This document shows positions 9,460 to 18,748 of a stretch of DNA of 64,000 nucleotides, piece by piece. Source of the DNA: Labedella gwakjiensis (lineage in GTDB: Bacteria > Actinomycetota > Actinomycetes > Actinomycetales > Microbacteriaceae); contig NZ_PYAU01000001.1 in the NCBI RefSeq assembly GCF_003014675.1, positions 3,472,001 to 3,536,000 on the forward strand, in the 5' to 3' direction. The position numbers and the translations under genes are program-made. The notes beneath the pieces were generated by a model. That model did not search any database. It saw only the letters and a list, made by a program, of their open reading frames with translations, and was not told the origin of the DNA. The first letter of the stretch is position 1, and the number at the start of each line of letters is the position of its first letter.

Positions 9460-10148
9460 ACCGTCACGAGCCCGTCGAGCCCGGCGAGGATCGCATCTCC
9501 GATACCGGGGACCGAGAGCAGCTCGTCCACCAGTCGGAAGGGACCGTTGTCCGTGCGCCAGGCGATGATCCGTTCGGCGAGGGCCGGCCCGATGCGGGGT
9601 AGCGACTCGAGTTGTGCGGCGGTCGCGGAGTTGAGGTTGACGGGGGCGTCCGCGGCACCGTCCTCGGTTCCGGCGGCGCTACCCGGCGCGGGCGCCTCAC
9701 CCGGCTTCGTCACGGCGATTTGCTCGCCGTCCGTCAGCGTGCGCGCGAGATTGACGGAGCCCGTGTCGGCCTCGGCGGAGAATCCCCCGGCCGCCGCGAT
9801 CGCGTCCACGACACGAGCGCCCATGTCGAGCGTGTAGAGCCCCGGCTTCGCCACCGCGCCGAGGACGTGGACGTAGAGGACGCCGGGTGATGCTGCGGGC
9901 GCCCCCGTCTCGAGATCGTCCTCTGCCGTCGCCGTCGTCGGTCCATCCACGGGGATGGTCGTACGACTCGTGTCGGCCGCCGAACGTGCTCCGGCGACGA
10001 GAGCGGCGATCCCCAGGAACACGAGCACGAGAACGACGGCGGCGGAGACGCCGATCCTCGCCCGCCGTTTTCGTGCCGCGAGCCGCGAGCGTCGGTCCGT
10101 GCCCGCGGAAGCGACATGGATCGGGACGTGTGGGGTCGAGGGGATCAC
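9456..10148 (-). CDS. comEA: ComEA-type DNA-binding competence protein
   Basis: A 230-residue membrane-anchored DNA receptor. An Arg/Lys-rich cytoplasmic start is followed by one membrane segment (about 34-54). Then comes an SLBB domain (YVHVLGAVAKPGLYTLD, about 90-150), a linker rich in Ala/Gly/Pro, and a C-terminal helix-hairpin-helix pair (LNSATAAQLESLPRIGPALAERII and the SVPGIGDAIL region). In transformation ComEA binds dsDNA outside the membrane and passes it to ComEC. The GTG start has TACCGT six bases upstream. The stop overlaps the comEC start by 4 nt. Together with holA this is the usual comEA-comEC-holA order of Gram-positive genomes. Confidence 0.92.
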   Translation of the reverse strand: MIPSTPHVPIHVASAGTDRRSRLAARKRRARIGVSAAVVLVLVFLGIAALVAGARSAADTSRTTIPVDGPTTATAEDDLETGAPAASPGVLYVHVLGAVAKPGLYTLDMGARVVDAIAAAGGFSAEADTGSVNLARTLTDGEQIAVTKPGEAPAPGSAAGTEDGAADAPVNLNSATAAQLESLPRIGPALAERIIAWRTDNGPFRLVDELLSVPGIGDAILAGLDGLVTV

Positions 10149-10154
10149 ACGCCG

Positions 10155-10160
10155 ACGGTA
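10155..10160 (-). promoter_or_regulatory. -10 box TACCGT, leaderless promoter of comEA-comEC
   Basis: TACCGT on the minus strand, six bases, then the GTG start of comEA. The 209-nt gap to leuS otherwise shows only one hairpin. Confidence 0.55.
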
Positions 10161-10251
10161 GGGCTCTCAGAGCGATCGGCGTGCGACGCCCCGAGGAAGC
10201 AGCGGACAACCTGTCATCCACAAGCCCGCATCGACCAGGAGGCGCGTCCTC

Positions 10252-10285
10252 TCACGCCCGGTCGGCTACGGACCAGGGGGCGTGA
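10252..10285. terminator. Hairpin downstream of leuS, possible terminator
   Basis: Arms TCACGCCC and GGGCGTGA with an inner GGTC/GACC pair and a 7-nt loop, with a 3-nt bulge. It lies 72 nt past the leuS stop. There is no T-run, so function is uncertain. Confidence 0.4.
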
Positions 10286-10357
10286 GCACGGTCGATCCGC
10301 CTTCGGTTCAGGACGGGCCGCCGGCCGGGCGCCGAGAACTCGCGTCCCCCGACCGTG

Positions 10358-12910
10358 TCAGCGCTTGGTGACGACGTTCACGAGTTTCGGCGCCCGCACG
10401 ATGACCGTCGCGACCTCGCGATCGCCGATCGCCTTCGTGACGGCGGCGGACTCCCTGGCCCGCTTCTCGAGCTCGGCGTCGTCGATGTTCGGAGCCACCT
10501 CGAGACGGTCGCGCACCTTGCCGTCGACCTGGACGACAGCCGTCACGCTCTCCTCGCGGAGCAGCGTGCGGTCGGCCTTCCGCCACTGCACGAGCGCGAC
10601 GGTCGGCTCGTACCCGAGCGCCTCCCACATCTCCTCCGCCGTGTACGGGGCGAAGAGGTTGAGCGCGATCGCGGTGACCTCCGCAGCCTCGCGCACGGCG
10701 GCGTCGGCAGGGCCGGCACCCGAATCGATCGCCTTGCGGGTCGCGTTCACGAGCTCCATCAGGCGCGCGACGACGACGTTGAACTTGAACGACTCGATGA
10801 GGCCAGGTGCATCCGAGAGGAACCGGTGCGTCACGCGGCGGAGCTTCTCGTCGCCCGTCTTCCACACGACGTCCGGAGCGCTCGTGACGTCCTGCGCCAC
10901 GCGCCAGGCGCGCGCGAGGAACTTCGCGGAACCCGCAGGCGACACGTCGGCCCAGTCGATGTCGTCCTCCGGAGGTCCGGCGAAGGCCATGGTGAGGCGC
11001 ACGGCGTCGACACCGTGCTCGTCGAGCTGGTCACTCAGCTTCACGATGTTGCCGCGCGACTTGCTCATCGCAGAGCCCTCCATGATCACCATGCCCTGGT
11101 TCAGCAGGGCGCTGAAGGGCTCGGTGAACGACACGAGGCCGAGGTCGAACAGCACCTTCGTGATGAAGCGCGAGTAGAGCAGGTGGAGGATCGCGTGGGT
11201 GACACCGCCGATGTACTGGTCGACGGGAGCCCACTTCTCGGCCTCCTTGGGGTCGAACGCCTGGGTGTCGTCCCCCACGCTCAGGAAGCGCAGGAAGTAC
11301 CACGAGCTGTCGACGAACGTGTCCATGGTGTCGGAGTCGCGCTTCGCCGGACCGCCGCAGGACGGGCAGTCCACGTTGATCCAGTCCTCGGCCGCGCCGA
11401 GCGGACTCGTGCCCTTGGGCTGCAGGTCGAGGCCCTCGGTCGGCGGCAGCTCGACGGGCAGCTGGTCCTCCGGTACGGGGACTTCGCCGCACGCCGGGCA
11501 GTGGATGATCGGGATGGGTGTGCCCCAGTAACGCTGGCGGGAGATCAGCCAGTCGCGCAGACGGTAGTTCTTGGCGGGCGCGCCGAGACCGGACGACTCG
11601 AGGGCCTCCGTGATCTTCCGGATCGCGTTGTTCTTGCTCAGACCGTTGAACGGACCGGAGTTGATGAGACGACCGGGACCGGTGAGCGCCTTGCCGTCGG
11701 CGAGCGGGTCGAGATCCGGCAGGTCCTCGAGTTCCGCGCCCTCGGGGATGACGGGGATCATGCCCGTGACGGGCTGATTGACATCGACGACGACCCGGAC
11801 CGGCAGGTCGAACCGCTTCGCGAAATCGAGGTCGCGCTGGTCGTGCGCGGGCACGGCCATGATCGCGCCGTGTCCGTAGTCGGACAGCACGTAGTCGGCG
11901 GCCCAGATCGGCAGGCGCTCCCCCGTGAGAGGGTTCACCGCGAAGCGCTCCAGGAAGACGCCCGTCTTCTCCTTCTCGGTCGACAGCCGCTCGATGTCGG
12001 TCTGCGCCTTCACCTCGCCGAGGTACGTCTCGAAGCGCGCCTTGAGCTCGTCTGAACCGTCGGCGACGAGTTCGGCGGCCAGCGACGCGTCCGGGGCGAC
12101 CACCATGAAGGTCGCACCGTACAGGGTGTCGGGTCGCGTCGTGTAGATCGTGACGGGCTCGTCCCGTCCCTCGATGGCGAAGGTGACGTCCGCGCCGCTC
12201 GAGCGCCCGATCCAGTTGCGCTGCATCGTGAGGACCTTCGACGGCCATGAGCCCTCGAGCTGGTTCAGATCGTCGACGAGGCGGTCGGCGTACTGGGTGA
12301 TGCCGAAGAACCACTGCGTGAGGTCCTTCTTGGTGACGATGTTGTCGCAGCGCTCACAGCGGCCGTCGATGACCTGCTCGTTGGCGAGCACCGTCTGATC
12401 GAACGGGCACCAGTTGACGAGGCTCGCCTTGCGGTAGGCCAGTCCCTTCTCGCGCAGCTTGAGGAACAGCCACTGATTCCACTTGTAGTACTCGGGGCTG
12501 CACGTCTCGAGCGTGCGGTCCCAGTCGAACGACGCGGCGTAGCGACGCATGCTCGCCTTCTGCTGGGCGATGTTGTCGTAGGTCCACTGCCGCGGGTCGA
12601 GGCCTCGCTTGATCGCGGCGCCCTCCGCCGGCAGACCGAAGGCGTCCCAGCCGATGGGGTGCAGCACGTTGAAGCCCTGCTGACGCCAGTAGCGCGCGAT
12701 GACGTCGCCGAGAGCGTAGGCCTCAGCGTGACCCATGTGCAGGTCGCCGGACGGGTACGGGAACATGTCCAGCACGTACTTGCGCGGGCGGGTGTCCGTG
12801 GTGTCGTCCGTCGCGAACGGGCGGAGCTTCTCCCACACCGGAAGCCACTTCGCCTGGATGGCGGTGGGGTCGTACGTCGGTGCGGCGGGGACGGTCGGGG
12901 CGTCGGTCAC
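10358..12910 (-). CDS. leuS: Leucine--tRNA ligase
   Basis: An 850-residue class Ia synthetase that charges tRNA-Leu. The HIGH-type motif is in [16 protein letters not shown] (about 50-65). The CP1 editing domain is present in the middle ([24 protein letters not shown]). The second active-site motif appears as SAMSKSRGN near residue 615. The anticodon-binding and C-terminal domains are complete, ending in [11 protein letters not shown]. Bacterial LeuRS is usually 800-880 residues. The start is a GTG giving [11 protein letters not shown], with a purine-rich stretch (AATGAGAG) upstream. The gene is monocistronic by spacing: 76 nt to pabB upstream, 209 nt to comEA downstream. Confidence 0.97.
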   Translation of the reverse strand: MTDAPTVPAAPTYDPTAIQAKWLPVWEKLRPFATDDTTDTRPRKYVLDMFPYPSGDLHMGHAEAYALGDVIARYWRQQGFNVLHPIGWDAFGLPAEGAAIKRGLDPRQWTYDNIAQQKASMRRYAASFDWDRTLETCSPEYYKWNQWLFLKLREKGLAYRKASLVNWCPFDQTVLANEQVIDGRCERCDNIVTKKDLTQWFFGITQYADRLVDDLNQLEGSWPSKVLTMQRNWIGRSSGADVTFAIEGRDEPVTIYTTRPDTLYGATFMVVAPDASLAAELVADGSDELKARFETYLGEVKAQTDIERLSTEKEKTGVFLERFAVNPLTGERLPIWAADYVLSDYGHGAIMAVPAHDQRDLDFAKRFDLPVRVVVDVNQPVTGMIPVIPEGAELEDLPDLDPLADGKALTGPGRLINSGPFNGLSKNNAIRKITEALESSGLGAPAKNYRLRDWLISRQRYWGTPIPIIHCPACGEVPVPEDQLPVELPPTEGLDLQPKGTSPLGAAEDWINVDCPSCGGPAKRDSDTMDTFVDSSWYFLRFLSVGDDTQAFDPKEAEKWAPVDQYIGGVTHAILHLLYSRFITKVLFDLGLVSFTEPFSALLNQGMVIMEGSAMSKSRGNIVKLSDQLDEHGVDAVRLTMAFAGPPEDDIDWADVSPAGSAKFLARAWRVAQDVTSAPDVVWKTGDEKLRRVTHRFLSDAPGLIESFKFNVVVARLMELVNATRKAIDSGAGPADAAVREAAEVTAIALNLFAPYTAEEMWEALGYEPTVALVQWRKADRTLLREESVTAVVQVDGKVRDRLEVAPNIDDAELEKRARESAAVTKAIGDREVATVIVRAPKLVNVVTKR

Positions 12911-12986
12911 GGAACTCTCATTCGTTGCGGGGAGATCGGGGATTCGACGGGCAGGGCCGTCGGACCCGATCCTCTACGTTACCGGT

Positions 12987-14354
12987 TCAGGCGGAGGGGT
13001 CGGGCAGTGTGGCGGGGGCGCCGAGGGCGGCGAGCAGGGGGCGCGCCTTGAGCAGAGTCTCGTCCACTTCTCGCGAGGGATCGGAGAGGGCCGTGATGCC
13101 TCCACCCGTGCCGATCCGCGCCATACCGTCTGCGAAGACGATCGAGCGGATCACCATCGCCAGGTCGACGGCTCCGTCCGCTCCGAACCAGCCGATCGCG
13201 CCGGCGTAGAGGCCACGCGGACCGCCCTCGAGGTCGTGCAGGAGGGACATCGCACGATGCTTCGGCGCTCCCGTCATCGACCCGGCGGGGAAGCTCGCGC
13301 GCACAGCGTCGATCCCCGTGAGTCCGGGAGCGAGCTGCGCCGTGACGGTGCTGACGAGCTGGTGCACGCTGGGGTACGACTCGACGGCGAAGAGGTCCGG
13401 CACGTCGACCGAACCGAGCGCCGCGACGCGACCGAGGTCGTTGCGCATGAGGTCGACGATCATGAGGTTCTCGGCCCGTTCCTTCTCGTCAGAGCGGAGC
13501 TCGGACGCCAGCTCGGCGTCCACGTGAGGATCGGGATCGCGCCTCCGCGTGCCCTTGATGGGTCTCGTCTCGACGGCGCCATCCGACGAGACCGCGAGGA
13601 ACCGCTCGGGGGAACAACCGGCGACGGCCACGTCATCGATGCGCAGGAAGCAGCCGTGGGGAGCCGGGTTCTCCCGCCGGAGCCGCAGATACACCTCGAA
13701 CGGATCGGCGGGGGTCTCGACGATCGCCTCGTTGGTGAGGCACACCTGATATGCGTCTCCGCGCGAGATCGCGTCGAGACTCGCGGCGATCGCGCTCATG
13801 TACCCCACTCGATCGTGTCGCCAGTGAACGGTCGGACCGGCGCCGGAGGGAGCGTCCGATGACGGAGGTACCGCGGGGCGACCCGACATGTCGGCGAGCG
13901 TCGTGTCATCGCCGAGGATCCGCGTCACCGCGCCCGTGCGATGGTCGAGAGACCAGAGCAGATCGCACTCGACGAACAGGGCGTCGGGAAGATCGCTGGT
14001 CGAACGCGGCACACCGACGAGACCGGCGCCGTACTCGTACCCGAGCACGCCGACCCAGCCTCCACGGAACATCGGACCGCCGGAGGCCGCAGCCTGGTCG
14101 GAGGCCGCAGCCGGATCGGAGGCCGCAGCGTTCTCGACGAGTTGTGACAGCGTCGTGAGGACATCGGACCCGGTGACGTCGCCGCCGACACGCACGACAC
14201 CGCCGCGAGCGGACAGCGTGCGGGTCCCGCGACCGAGGTAGCTCCACCCGTCCGTCGCATCCGGGCCGGCGTCGAGCCAGAAGACGTTCGCCTCGTCGGC
14301 GACGAGCCGTCGGGCCATCGCCTCGAAGTCGTCGGGACCGTGAGCCGGCGTCAC
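12987..14354 (-). CDS. pabB: Chorismate-binding enzyme, aminodeoxychorismate synthase component I (PabB-like)
   Basis: A 455-residue protein of the TrpE/PabB/MenF group. The C-terminal chorismate-binding domain shows CSPERFLAV, ETRPIKGTRRR, NLMIVDLMRNDLG, SFPAGSMTGAPKHRAM and RIGTGGGITALSDP. The RPIKGT form, with Lys, is the PabB variant; anthranilate synthases have RPIAGT. PabB adds ammonia to chorismate on the way to p-aminobenzoate and folate. No glutaminase partner (PabA) is in the window. Its GTG start overlaps the cydC stop as GTGA, so it is the last gene of the cytochrome bd operon, an unexpected place. A short in-frame 18-bp repeat encodes ASDPA/ASDQA near residue 80. Confidence 0.85.
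   Translation of the reverse strand: MTPAHGPDDFEAMARRLVADEANVFWLDAGPDATDGWSYLGRGTRTLSARGGVVRVGGDVTGSDVLTTLSQLVENAAASDPAAASDQAAASGGPMFRGGWVGVLGYEYGAGLVGVPRSTSDLPDALFVECDLLWSLDHRTGAVTRILGDDTTLADMSGRPAVPPSSDAPSGAGPTVHWRHDRVGYMSAIAASLDAISRGDAYQVCLTNEAIVETPADPFEVYLRLRRENPAPHGCFLRIDDVAVAGCSPERFLAVSSDGAVETRPIKGTRRRDPDPHVDAELASELRSDEKERAENLMIVDLMRNDLGRVAALGSVDVPDLFAVESYPSVHQLVSTVTAQLAPGLTGIDAVRASFPAGSMTGAPKHRAMSLLHDLEGGPRGLYAGAIGWFGADGAVDLAMVIRSIVFADGMARIGTGGGITALSDPSREVDETLLKARPLLAALGAPATLPDPSA
14081..14131 (-). repeat. 18-bp tandem repeat inside pabB, three copies
   Basis: cggaggccgcagc recurs at 14081, 14099 and 14117 with exact 18-bp spacing. It is in frame and gives an Ala/Ser/Asp-rich loop (about residues 76-92) before the conserved FRGGWVGVLGYEYG. 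A slippage-prone surface loop is the simple explanation. Confidence 0.75.
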
Positions 14355-16060
14355 GAGTCCGCTCCCGCGCCGACGGATGACGCGGGGACGAGGACACCGT
14401 CGCGCATGGTCGCGCGGGAGACCGCGAGTCCCCTGGGCACGTCGGCGTGCGAGATGAGGATGACCGTGCGGTCGGCGCTCGCGTCGAGCAGGTCGCGGAG
14501 CAGCCTGTCGGCGAGATCCGATTCCACGCTCGCCGTCGGCTCGTCGAGCACGACGATCGGGAAATCACGCAACAGCGCCCGCGCGAGGGCGATCCGACCG
14601 GCCTGCCCGCCCGAGACGAGGGCGCCGCGTTCGCCGACGCGGGCGTCGAGCCCGCCGCGTTCCGCGAGCCACTCCCCCAGCCCGACACGATCGAGGACGG
14701 CCTCGAGCTCGGCGTCGTCAGCGTCGTCGCGAGCGAAGAGGAGGTTCTGGCGGATCGACTCGTCGAAGAGGAACGGGTTCTGCTCCACGATCCCGACGAC
14801 CTCGCGAACCGTGTCGGGGTGCAGGGAGCGGGCGTCGACCCCGCGCAGCATGTAGTCCCCCTCGTGGTCGAGGAATCGCACGAGGACGTGCGCGAGCGAC
14901 GTCTTCCCCGACCCGCTCTCCCCGTCGATCCAGACCCGCTCTCCTTCGGCGACGACGAGATTCGCGTGCCGCACTGCCGGGGTCCCGTCCGGCCAGGTCG
15001 CAACGAGGCGTCGAATAGCGATAGCCGGTGCATCGCTCTGCGCCGGGGCATCCGTCGACCCCGTCTCGGCCGGCAGGTGCGCCGGGGCATCGGCTGGCGC
15101 CGCCTCCGCCACGCGATCCGCCGCTGCATTCACCTGGCGAGCGACACCGAGGGCGAGGGGAACAGCCGACACGATCTCGAAGACGGCGAGAGGCACGAGC
15201 ACGACGATCGCGAACGACGGACCGTCGAGCGCCCCGGTCGAGGCCGACGGGATCGACACGAGGAGCGCGAGAGCCACCGCAAGGCCTCCGAACAGGCTCA
15301 GGCCCGCGGCGCCCACGGCGGCTCCGGCGGCTCGCCGCACCACGGCACCGGTGAGGGCCTGATCGGCGGCGCGCAGACGGTCGAGGGAATCGCCGGCGAC
15401 GCCGAAGGCGATGAGCACGTCGAGGGCGCGCATGTGCTCGACGACGGCGCCGACGAGCCCTGCACGCAGCGGGGCGATCGTGCGCTCGGCCGAGGAGGCG
15501 ACGACGGTCGATACGAGCGCGCTCACGACGACGAAGCCGATGAGGCACATCGCGAGCGTCACGGCCGCCGCCGGTGACACGGTCGCCACCACCACGACCG
15601 CGACCACCGCGACGCCGAGGGACGTCGCGAGAGGCTGGACGACCCGCAGCGGATGATCCTGCAGGTCGTCGACATCGGACACCATTGCCGAGAGGACGCT
15701 CCCCCTGCTCGATCGCGCGAGGCCGTCCGGCGCGAGCGGCACGAGGCGCTCGAAGACGTGGACGCGGACGGCCTCGAGCGAGCGGAAGGCGGCGTCGTGG
15801 CTGAAGAGCCGTTCGAGGTATCGGAAGAACGCGCGGGAGAGCGCGAATGCGCGGACCCCGACGACGGCCATACCGAGGAAGAGGATGGGCGGCTGCTCCG
15901 AGGCCCGCACGATGAGCCATGCGCTGCACGCCAGCAGCGCGACGGTGCTCGCGGCGGCCGCGAGTCCCGTGAGGAGTCCGGGCGCCGACGCGCTGAGACG
16001 GGGTCGCGCGAGACGCAGGACCTCGTCGCGGGGCGAGGGGCGAGCGGCGCGGCGCCTCAC
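14351..16060 (-). CDS. cydC: Thiol reductant ABC exporter CydC
   Basis: A 569-residue half-transporter of the CydDC type, which exports cysteine/glutathione-like thiols and heme-related reductant needed to assemble cytochrome bd. An N-terminal six-helix membrane domain (about 25-310) is followed by an Ala/Pro/Asp-rich linker (about 318-345) and the nucleotide-binding domain. Walker A is GESGSGKTS near 370, the signature is VSGGQAGR and Walker B is FPIVVLDEPTAS. In place of the usual LSGGQ it reads VSGGQ. Its start overlaps the cydD stop by 4 nt, and its stop overlaps the pabB start by 4 nt, so the heterodimer genes and pabB are translationally linked. Confidence 0.88.
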   Translation of the reverse strand: MRRRAARPSPRDEVLRLARPRLSASAPGLLTGLAAAASTVALLACSAWLIVRASEQPPILFLGMAVVGVRAFALSRAFFRYLERLFSHDAAFRSLEAVRVHVFERLVPLAPDGLARSSRGSVLSAMVSDVDDLQDHPLRVVQPLATSLGVAVVAVVVVATVSPAAAVTLAMCLIGFVVVSALVSTVVASSAERTIAPLRAGLVGAVVEHMRALDVLIAFGVAGDSLDRLRAADQALTGAVVRRAAGAAVGAAGLSLFGGLAVALALLVSIPSASTGALDGPSFAIVVLVPLAVFEIVSAVPLALGVARQVNAAADRVAEAAPADAPAHLPAETGSTDAPAQSDAPAIAIRRLVATWPDGTPAVRHANLVVAEGERVWIDGESGSGKTSLAHVLVRFLDHEGDYMLRGVDARSLHPDTVREVVGIVEQNPFLFDESIRQNLLFARDDADDAELEAVLDRVGLGEWLAERGGLDARVGERGALVSGGQAGRIALARALLRDFPIVVLDEPTASVESDLADRLLRDLLDASADRTVILISHADVPRGLAVSRATMRDGVLVPASSVGAGADS

Positions 16061-17724
16061 GGCGCACCCGCCACGACGCGGGAGTCCGCCGGAGCGAGCT
16101 GGACGACGACGTCGGCCCGCCCGATGAAGGCCTCGCGGTGAGAGACGACGAGCACGGCCCGACCCGTCCGGCTGAACCGGACGAGGTTGGCCACGAGCCG
16201 GGCCTCGGTCTCGTGGTCGAGCGCGGCACTCGGCTCGTCGAGGACGAGCACCCGCTCATCGGAGTCGAGGACGCGGTAGACCGCCCGGGCGATCGCCACG
16301 CGCTGCGACTGACCGCCGGAGAGTCCGGTTCCGCGCTCTCCGAGCGGAGTCGCCGGATCCAGATGCTCGAGAGCAGCGATCGACAGCGCCTCGGTGACGC
16401 GGTCGGTCGACGGGGTCGAGTCGCCGAGCGCGACGTTCTCCGCGATCGTTCCGGCGAAGAGCGTCGGCGCCTGACCGCTCCACGCGAGGGCCTCGCGTGC
16501 GGCGCCGCCGACGGCGTCATGCCCCGCTGCACGGATCGCGCCCGCGAAGGGGACGAATCCGAGCAGGGCCGAGACGAGACTGGACTTACCCGAGCCGCTC
16601 GGTCCGGACAGGACGGTGAGCACGCCAGGCGCGACGTCCGCCGAGAACCCGTCGACGACGGTCCGTCCGGACGACGAGTCGGAGTCGTAGGCGATCCGGA
16701 CGTCGCGGAACGTCAGTCCGCGCTCCCCCGCCGTGGGCGTCGAGCCGGTGTCACGGACGGGTGCCGCGGCGCGGGCGTCGTCGAGGATCTCGAAGACGCG
16801 GTCAGCGGCTTCGACCCCCTCGGCGGCCGCATGGTAGTTGACGCCGACCTGGCGGATGGGCAGGAAGAACTCCGGTGCCAACAGGAGGATGAACAGTCCA
16901 GACACGAGGTCGATCTCTCCCGAGACGAGCCGCAACCCGATCGTGACCGCGACGAGCGCGACGGCGAGGCTCGATGCGAGCTCGAGGGCGAAGCTCGACA
17001 GGAAGGACACGCGCAGCACGGCCATCGTGCGCTGACGGAAGCGTCGTGTGATGTCGCGGAGCCGATCGACCTGTCGGTGCTGGCGCCCGTAAGCCTTGAG
17101 AGTGGACAGACCGCCGATCGTGTCATCGAACGCCGTCGAGAGCGCGGTGAGCTCGCTCCACTGGCGCTTCTGCATGGACTGCGTCGCCCAGCCGATGAGG
17201 ATCATGAATACCGGGATGATCGGCAGGCAGACGGCGAGGATGACGGCTGAGAGGAGATCCTGCGAGAAGACGGCGATCAGAACGATCGGGGTGACGATGG
17301 CCGTGAGGAGGAGTTGCGGCAGGTACCGTGCGAAGTAGCCGTCGAGAGCATCGATGCCTCGCCCGATGACGGTCGCGATCTCGGCGGAGCGCCGTTCCCC
17401 GAGCCAGCCGGGTCCGAGCGTCGTGACCGCATCGAGCACACGCGACCGGAGCTGCGACTTGACGAGAGCGGCCCCTCTGGCCGCCACGGCCTCCTGCAGG
17501 AGCGCGAGGACCGCGCGCACCGCGACGACGAGACCGAGCGCGATGAGCGTGGCACTCAGGTCGTCCAGGCCGCGCCCGGCGATCGCGCCCGTCACCGCTT
17601 CGGTGACGAGCCAGGCGAACGCGACGACCGAGAGCGCTTGTGCTACCGCGATGACGCCGCCGAGCGCGAGGAAGGTCCGTGCGGCGGATGCGTACCGCAC
17701 GAGACGGGGATCGAGGGGGCGCAC
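16057..17724 (-). CDS. cydD: Thiol reductant ABC exporter CydD
   Basis: A 555-residue half-transporter and partner of CydC. The membrane domain covers about 20-310 and contains the CydD-typical PIIPVFMILIGWATQ. The nucleotide-binding domain has Walker A LSGPSGSGKSS near 355, signature LSGGQSQRVA and Walker B VLVLDEPSAALD. The start is a GTG 9 nt after the cydB stop codon. The minus-strand sequence TAGCCT, which includes that stop codon, is exactly six bases before the GTG, so cydDC-pabB may also have its own leaderless transcript. In other organisms loss of CydDC leaves cytochrome bd unassembled. Confidence 0.88.
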   Translation of the reverse strand: MRPLDPRLVRYASAARTFLALGGVIAVAQALSVVAFAWLVTEAVTGAIAGRGLDDLSATLIALGLVVAVRAVLALLQEAVAARGAALVKSQLRSRVLDAVTTLGPGWLGERRSAEIATVIGRGIDALDGYFARYLPQLLLTAIVTPIVLIAVFSQDLLSAVILAVCLPIIPVFMILIGWATQSMQKRQWSELTALSTAFDDTIGGLSTLKAYGRQHRQVDRLRDITRRFRQRTMAVLRVSFLSSFALELASSLAVALVAVTIGLRLVSGEIDLVSGLFILLLAPEFFLPIRQVGVNYHAAAEGVEAADRVFEILDDARAAAPVRDTGSTPTAGERGLTFRDVRIAYDSDSSSGRTVVDGFSADVAPGVLTVLSGPSGSGKSSLVSALLGFVPFAGAIRAAGHDAVGGAAREALAWSGQAPTLFAGTIAENVALGDSTPSTDRVTEALSIAALEHLDPATPLGERGTGLSGGQSQRVAIARAVYRVLDSDERVLVLDEPSAALDHETEARLVANLVRFSRTGRAVLVVSHREAFIGRADVVVQLAPADSRVVAGAP

Positions 17725-17730
17725 GTTCCC

Positions 17731-17736
17731 AGGCTA
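17731..17736 (-). promoter_or_regulatory. -10 box TAGCCT, possible internal promoter for cydD-cydC-pabB
   Basis: TAGCCT, six bases, GTG. The first three bases are the cydB stop codon TAG. The layout is identical to stand-alone leaderless promoters here, but chance overlap with a stop codon must be considered. Confidence 0.4.
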
Positions 17737-18738
17737 GTGCGCTGCCGCGTCGATGTGAGCGCGCGTGATCCGCTTGCGGAAGGTCCAGTACGTCCACGCC
17801 TGGTAGGCCAGGACGAGGGGCAGGAAGATCAGGGCGGTCCACGACATGATCGTGAGCGTGTAGGTGCTGCTCGACGCGTTGGCGATCGTCAGGGAGTTGG
17901 CCACGTCGTTCGACGCCGGCATGACGGCGGGGAACAGACTGGAGAAGAGCGCGAGTACGGCTGCCGCGATCGTGACGGCCATGAGGGCGAACGCCGTCCC
18001 CTCCCGCCCGCGCCCGTTCGCGATCGCCGAGCCGATGAGTGCGACGGCGGCCACCGCGGCGAACGCCGTTCCGAGCAGCGTGCCGAAGGCGAGGACCGTC
18101 CACGCGAGGAAGCCGGCGGCGACCATGATCGTGAGGATGCTCGCGCGCACTCCGAGCCGGCGTGCGCGGGCCCGGATCTCACCGTCCGTCTTGAGCGCGA
18201 CGAAGTAGACCCCGTGCGTGAAGAACAGGAGCAGGGTCGTGAGCCCTCCGAGCAGCGCATAGGGGTTCAGGAGGGAGAAGAACGTCCCGGTGAAGTTGTG
18301 GTCGGCGTCGAGAGGGACACCCTGCACGATGTTCGCGAACGCAACACCCCAGAGGAAGGCCGGAACGGCCGATCCGACCGTGATCATCAGATCGAATCGA
18401 CGCTTCCAGGCGAGCTCCGGTCGCTGGTGCCGGTATTCGAACGACACTCCGCGGATGATGAGTGCCAGCAGGATCAGCAGGAGTGCGAGATAGAACCCCG
18501 AGAACAGCGTCGCGTACCACTCGGGGAAGGCCGCGAAGATCGCCGCTCCGGCGACGATCACCCACGTCTCGTTGAGGTCCCAGACGGGACCGATCGTGTT
18601 GATGAGCACGCGGCGGTCGGTGTCGTCCTTCCCGAGGAAGGGCAGCGACATGCCGACGCCGAAGTCGAAGCCGTCGAGGACGAAGTAGCCGACGAACAGG
18701 GCTGCGACGATCCAGAACCAGAGTGTGGGCAGATCCAT
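17734..18738 (-). CDS. cydB: Cytochrome bd ubiquinol/menaquinol oxidase subunit II
   Basis: A 334-residue membrane subunit with about eight to nine hydrophobic helices. The N terminus MDLPTLWFWIVAALFVGYFVLDGFDFGVGMSL is the CydB hallmark. GPVWDLNETW and FPEWYATLFSGFYLALLLIL are also family-typical. CydB supports the heme-bearing CydA in the quinol-oxidising, proton-motive-force-generating bd oxidase. Length is normal. It starts 10 nt after the cydA stop and ends 9 nt before cydD. Confidence 0.95.
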   Translation of the reverse strand: MDLPTLWFWIVAALFVGYFVLDGFDFGVGMSLPFLGKDDTDRRVLINTIGPVWDLNETWVIVAGAAIFAAFPEWYATLFSGFYLALLLILLALIIRGVSFEYRHQRPELAWKRRFDLMITVGSAVPAFLWGVAFANIVQGVPLDADHNFTGTFFSLLNPYALLGGLTTLLLFFTHGVYFVALKTDGEIRARARRLGVRASILTIMVAAGFLAWTVLAFGTLLGTAFAAVAAVALIGSAIANGRGREGTAFALMAVTIAAAVLALFSSLFPAVMPASNDVANSLTIANASSSTYTLTIMSWTALIFLPLVLAYQAWTYWTFRKRITRAHIDAAAH

Positions 18739-18748
18739 GGCTGGTCTC

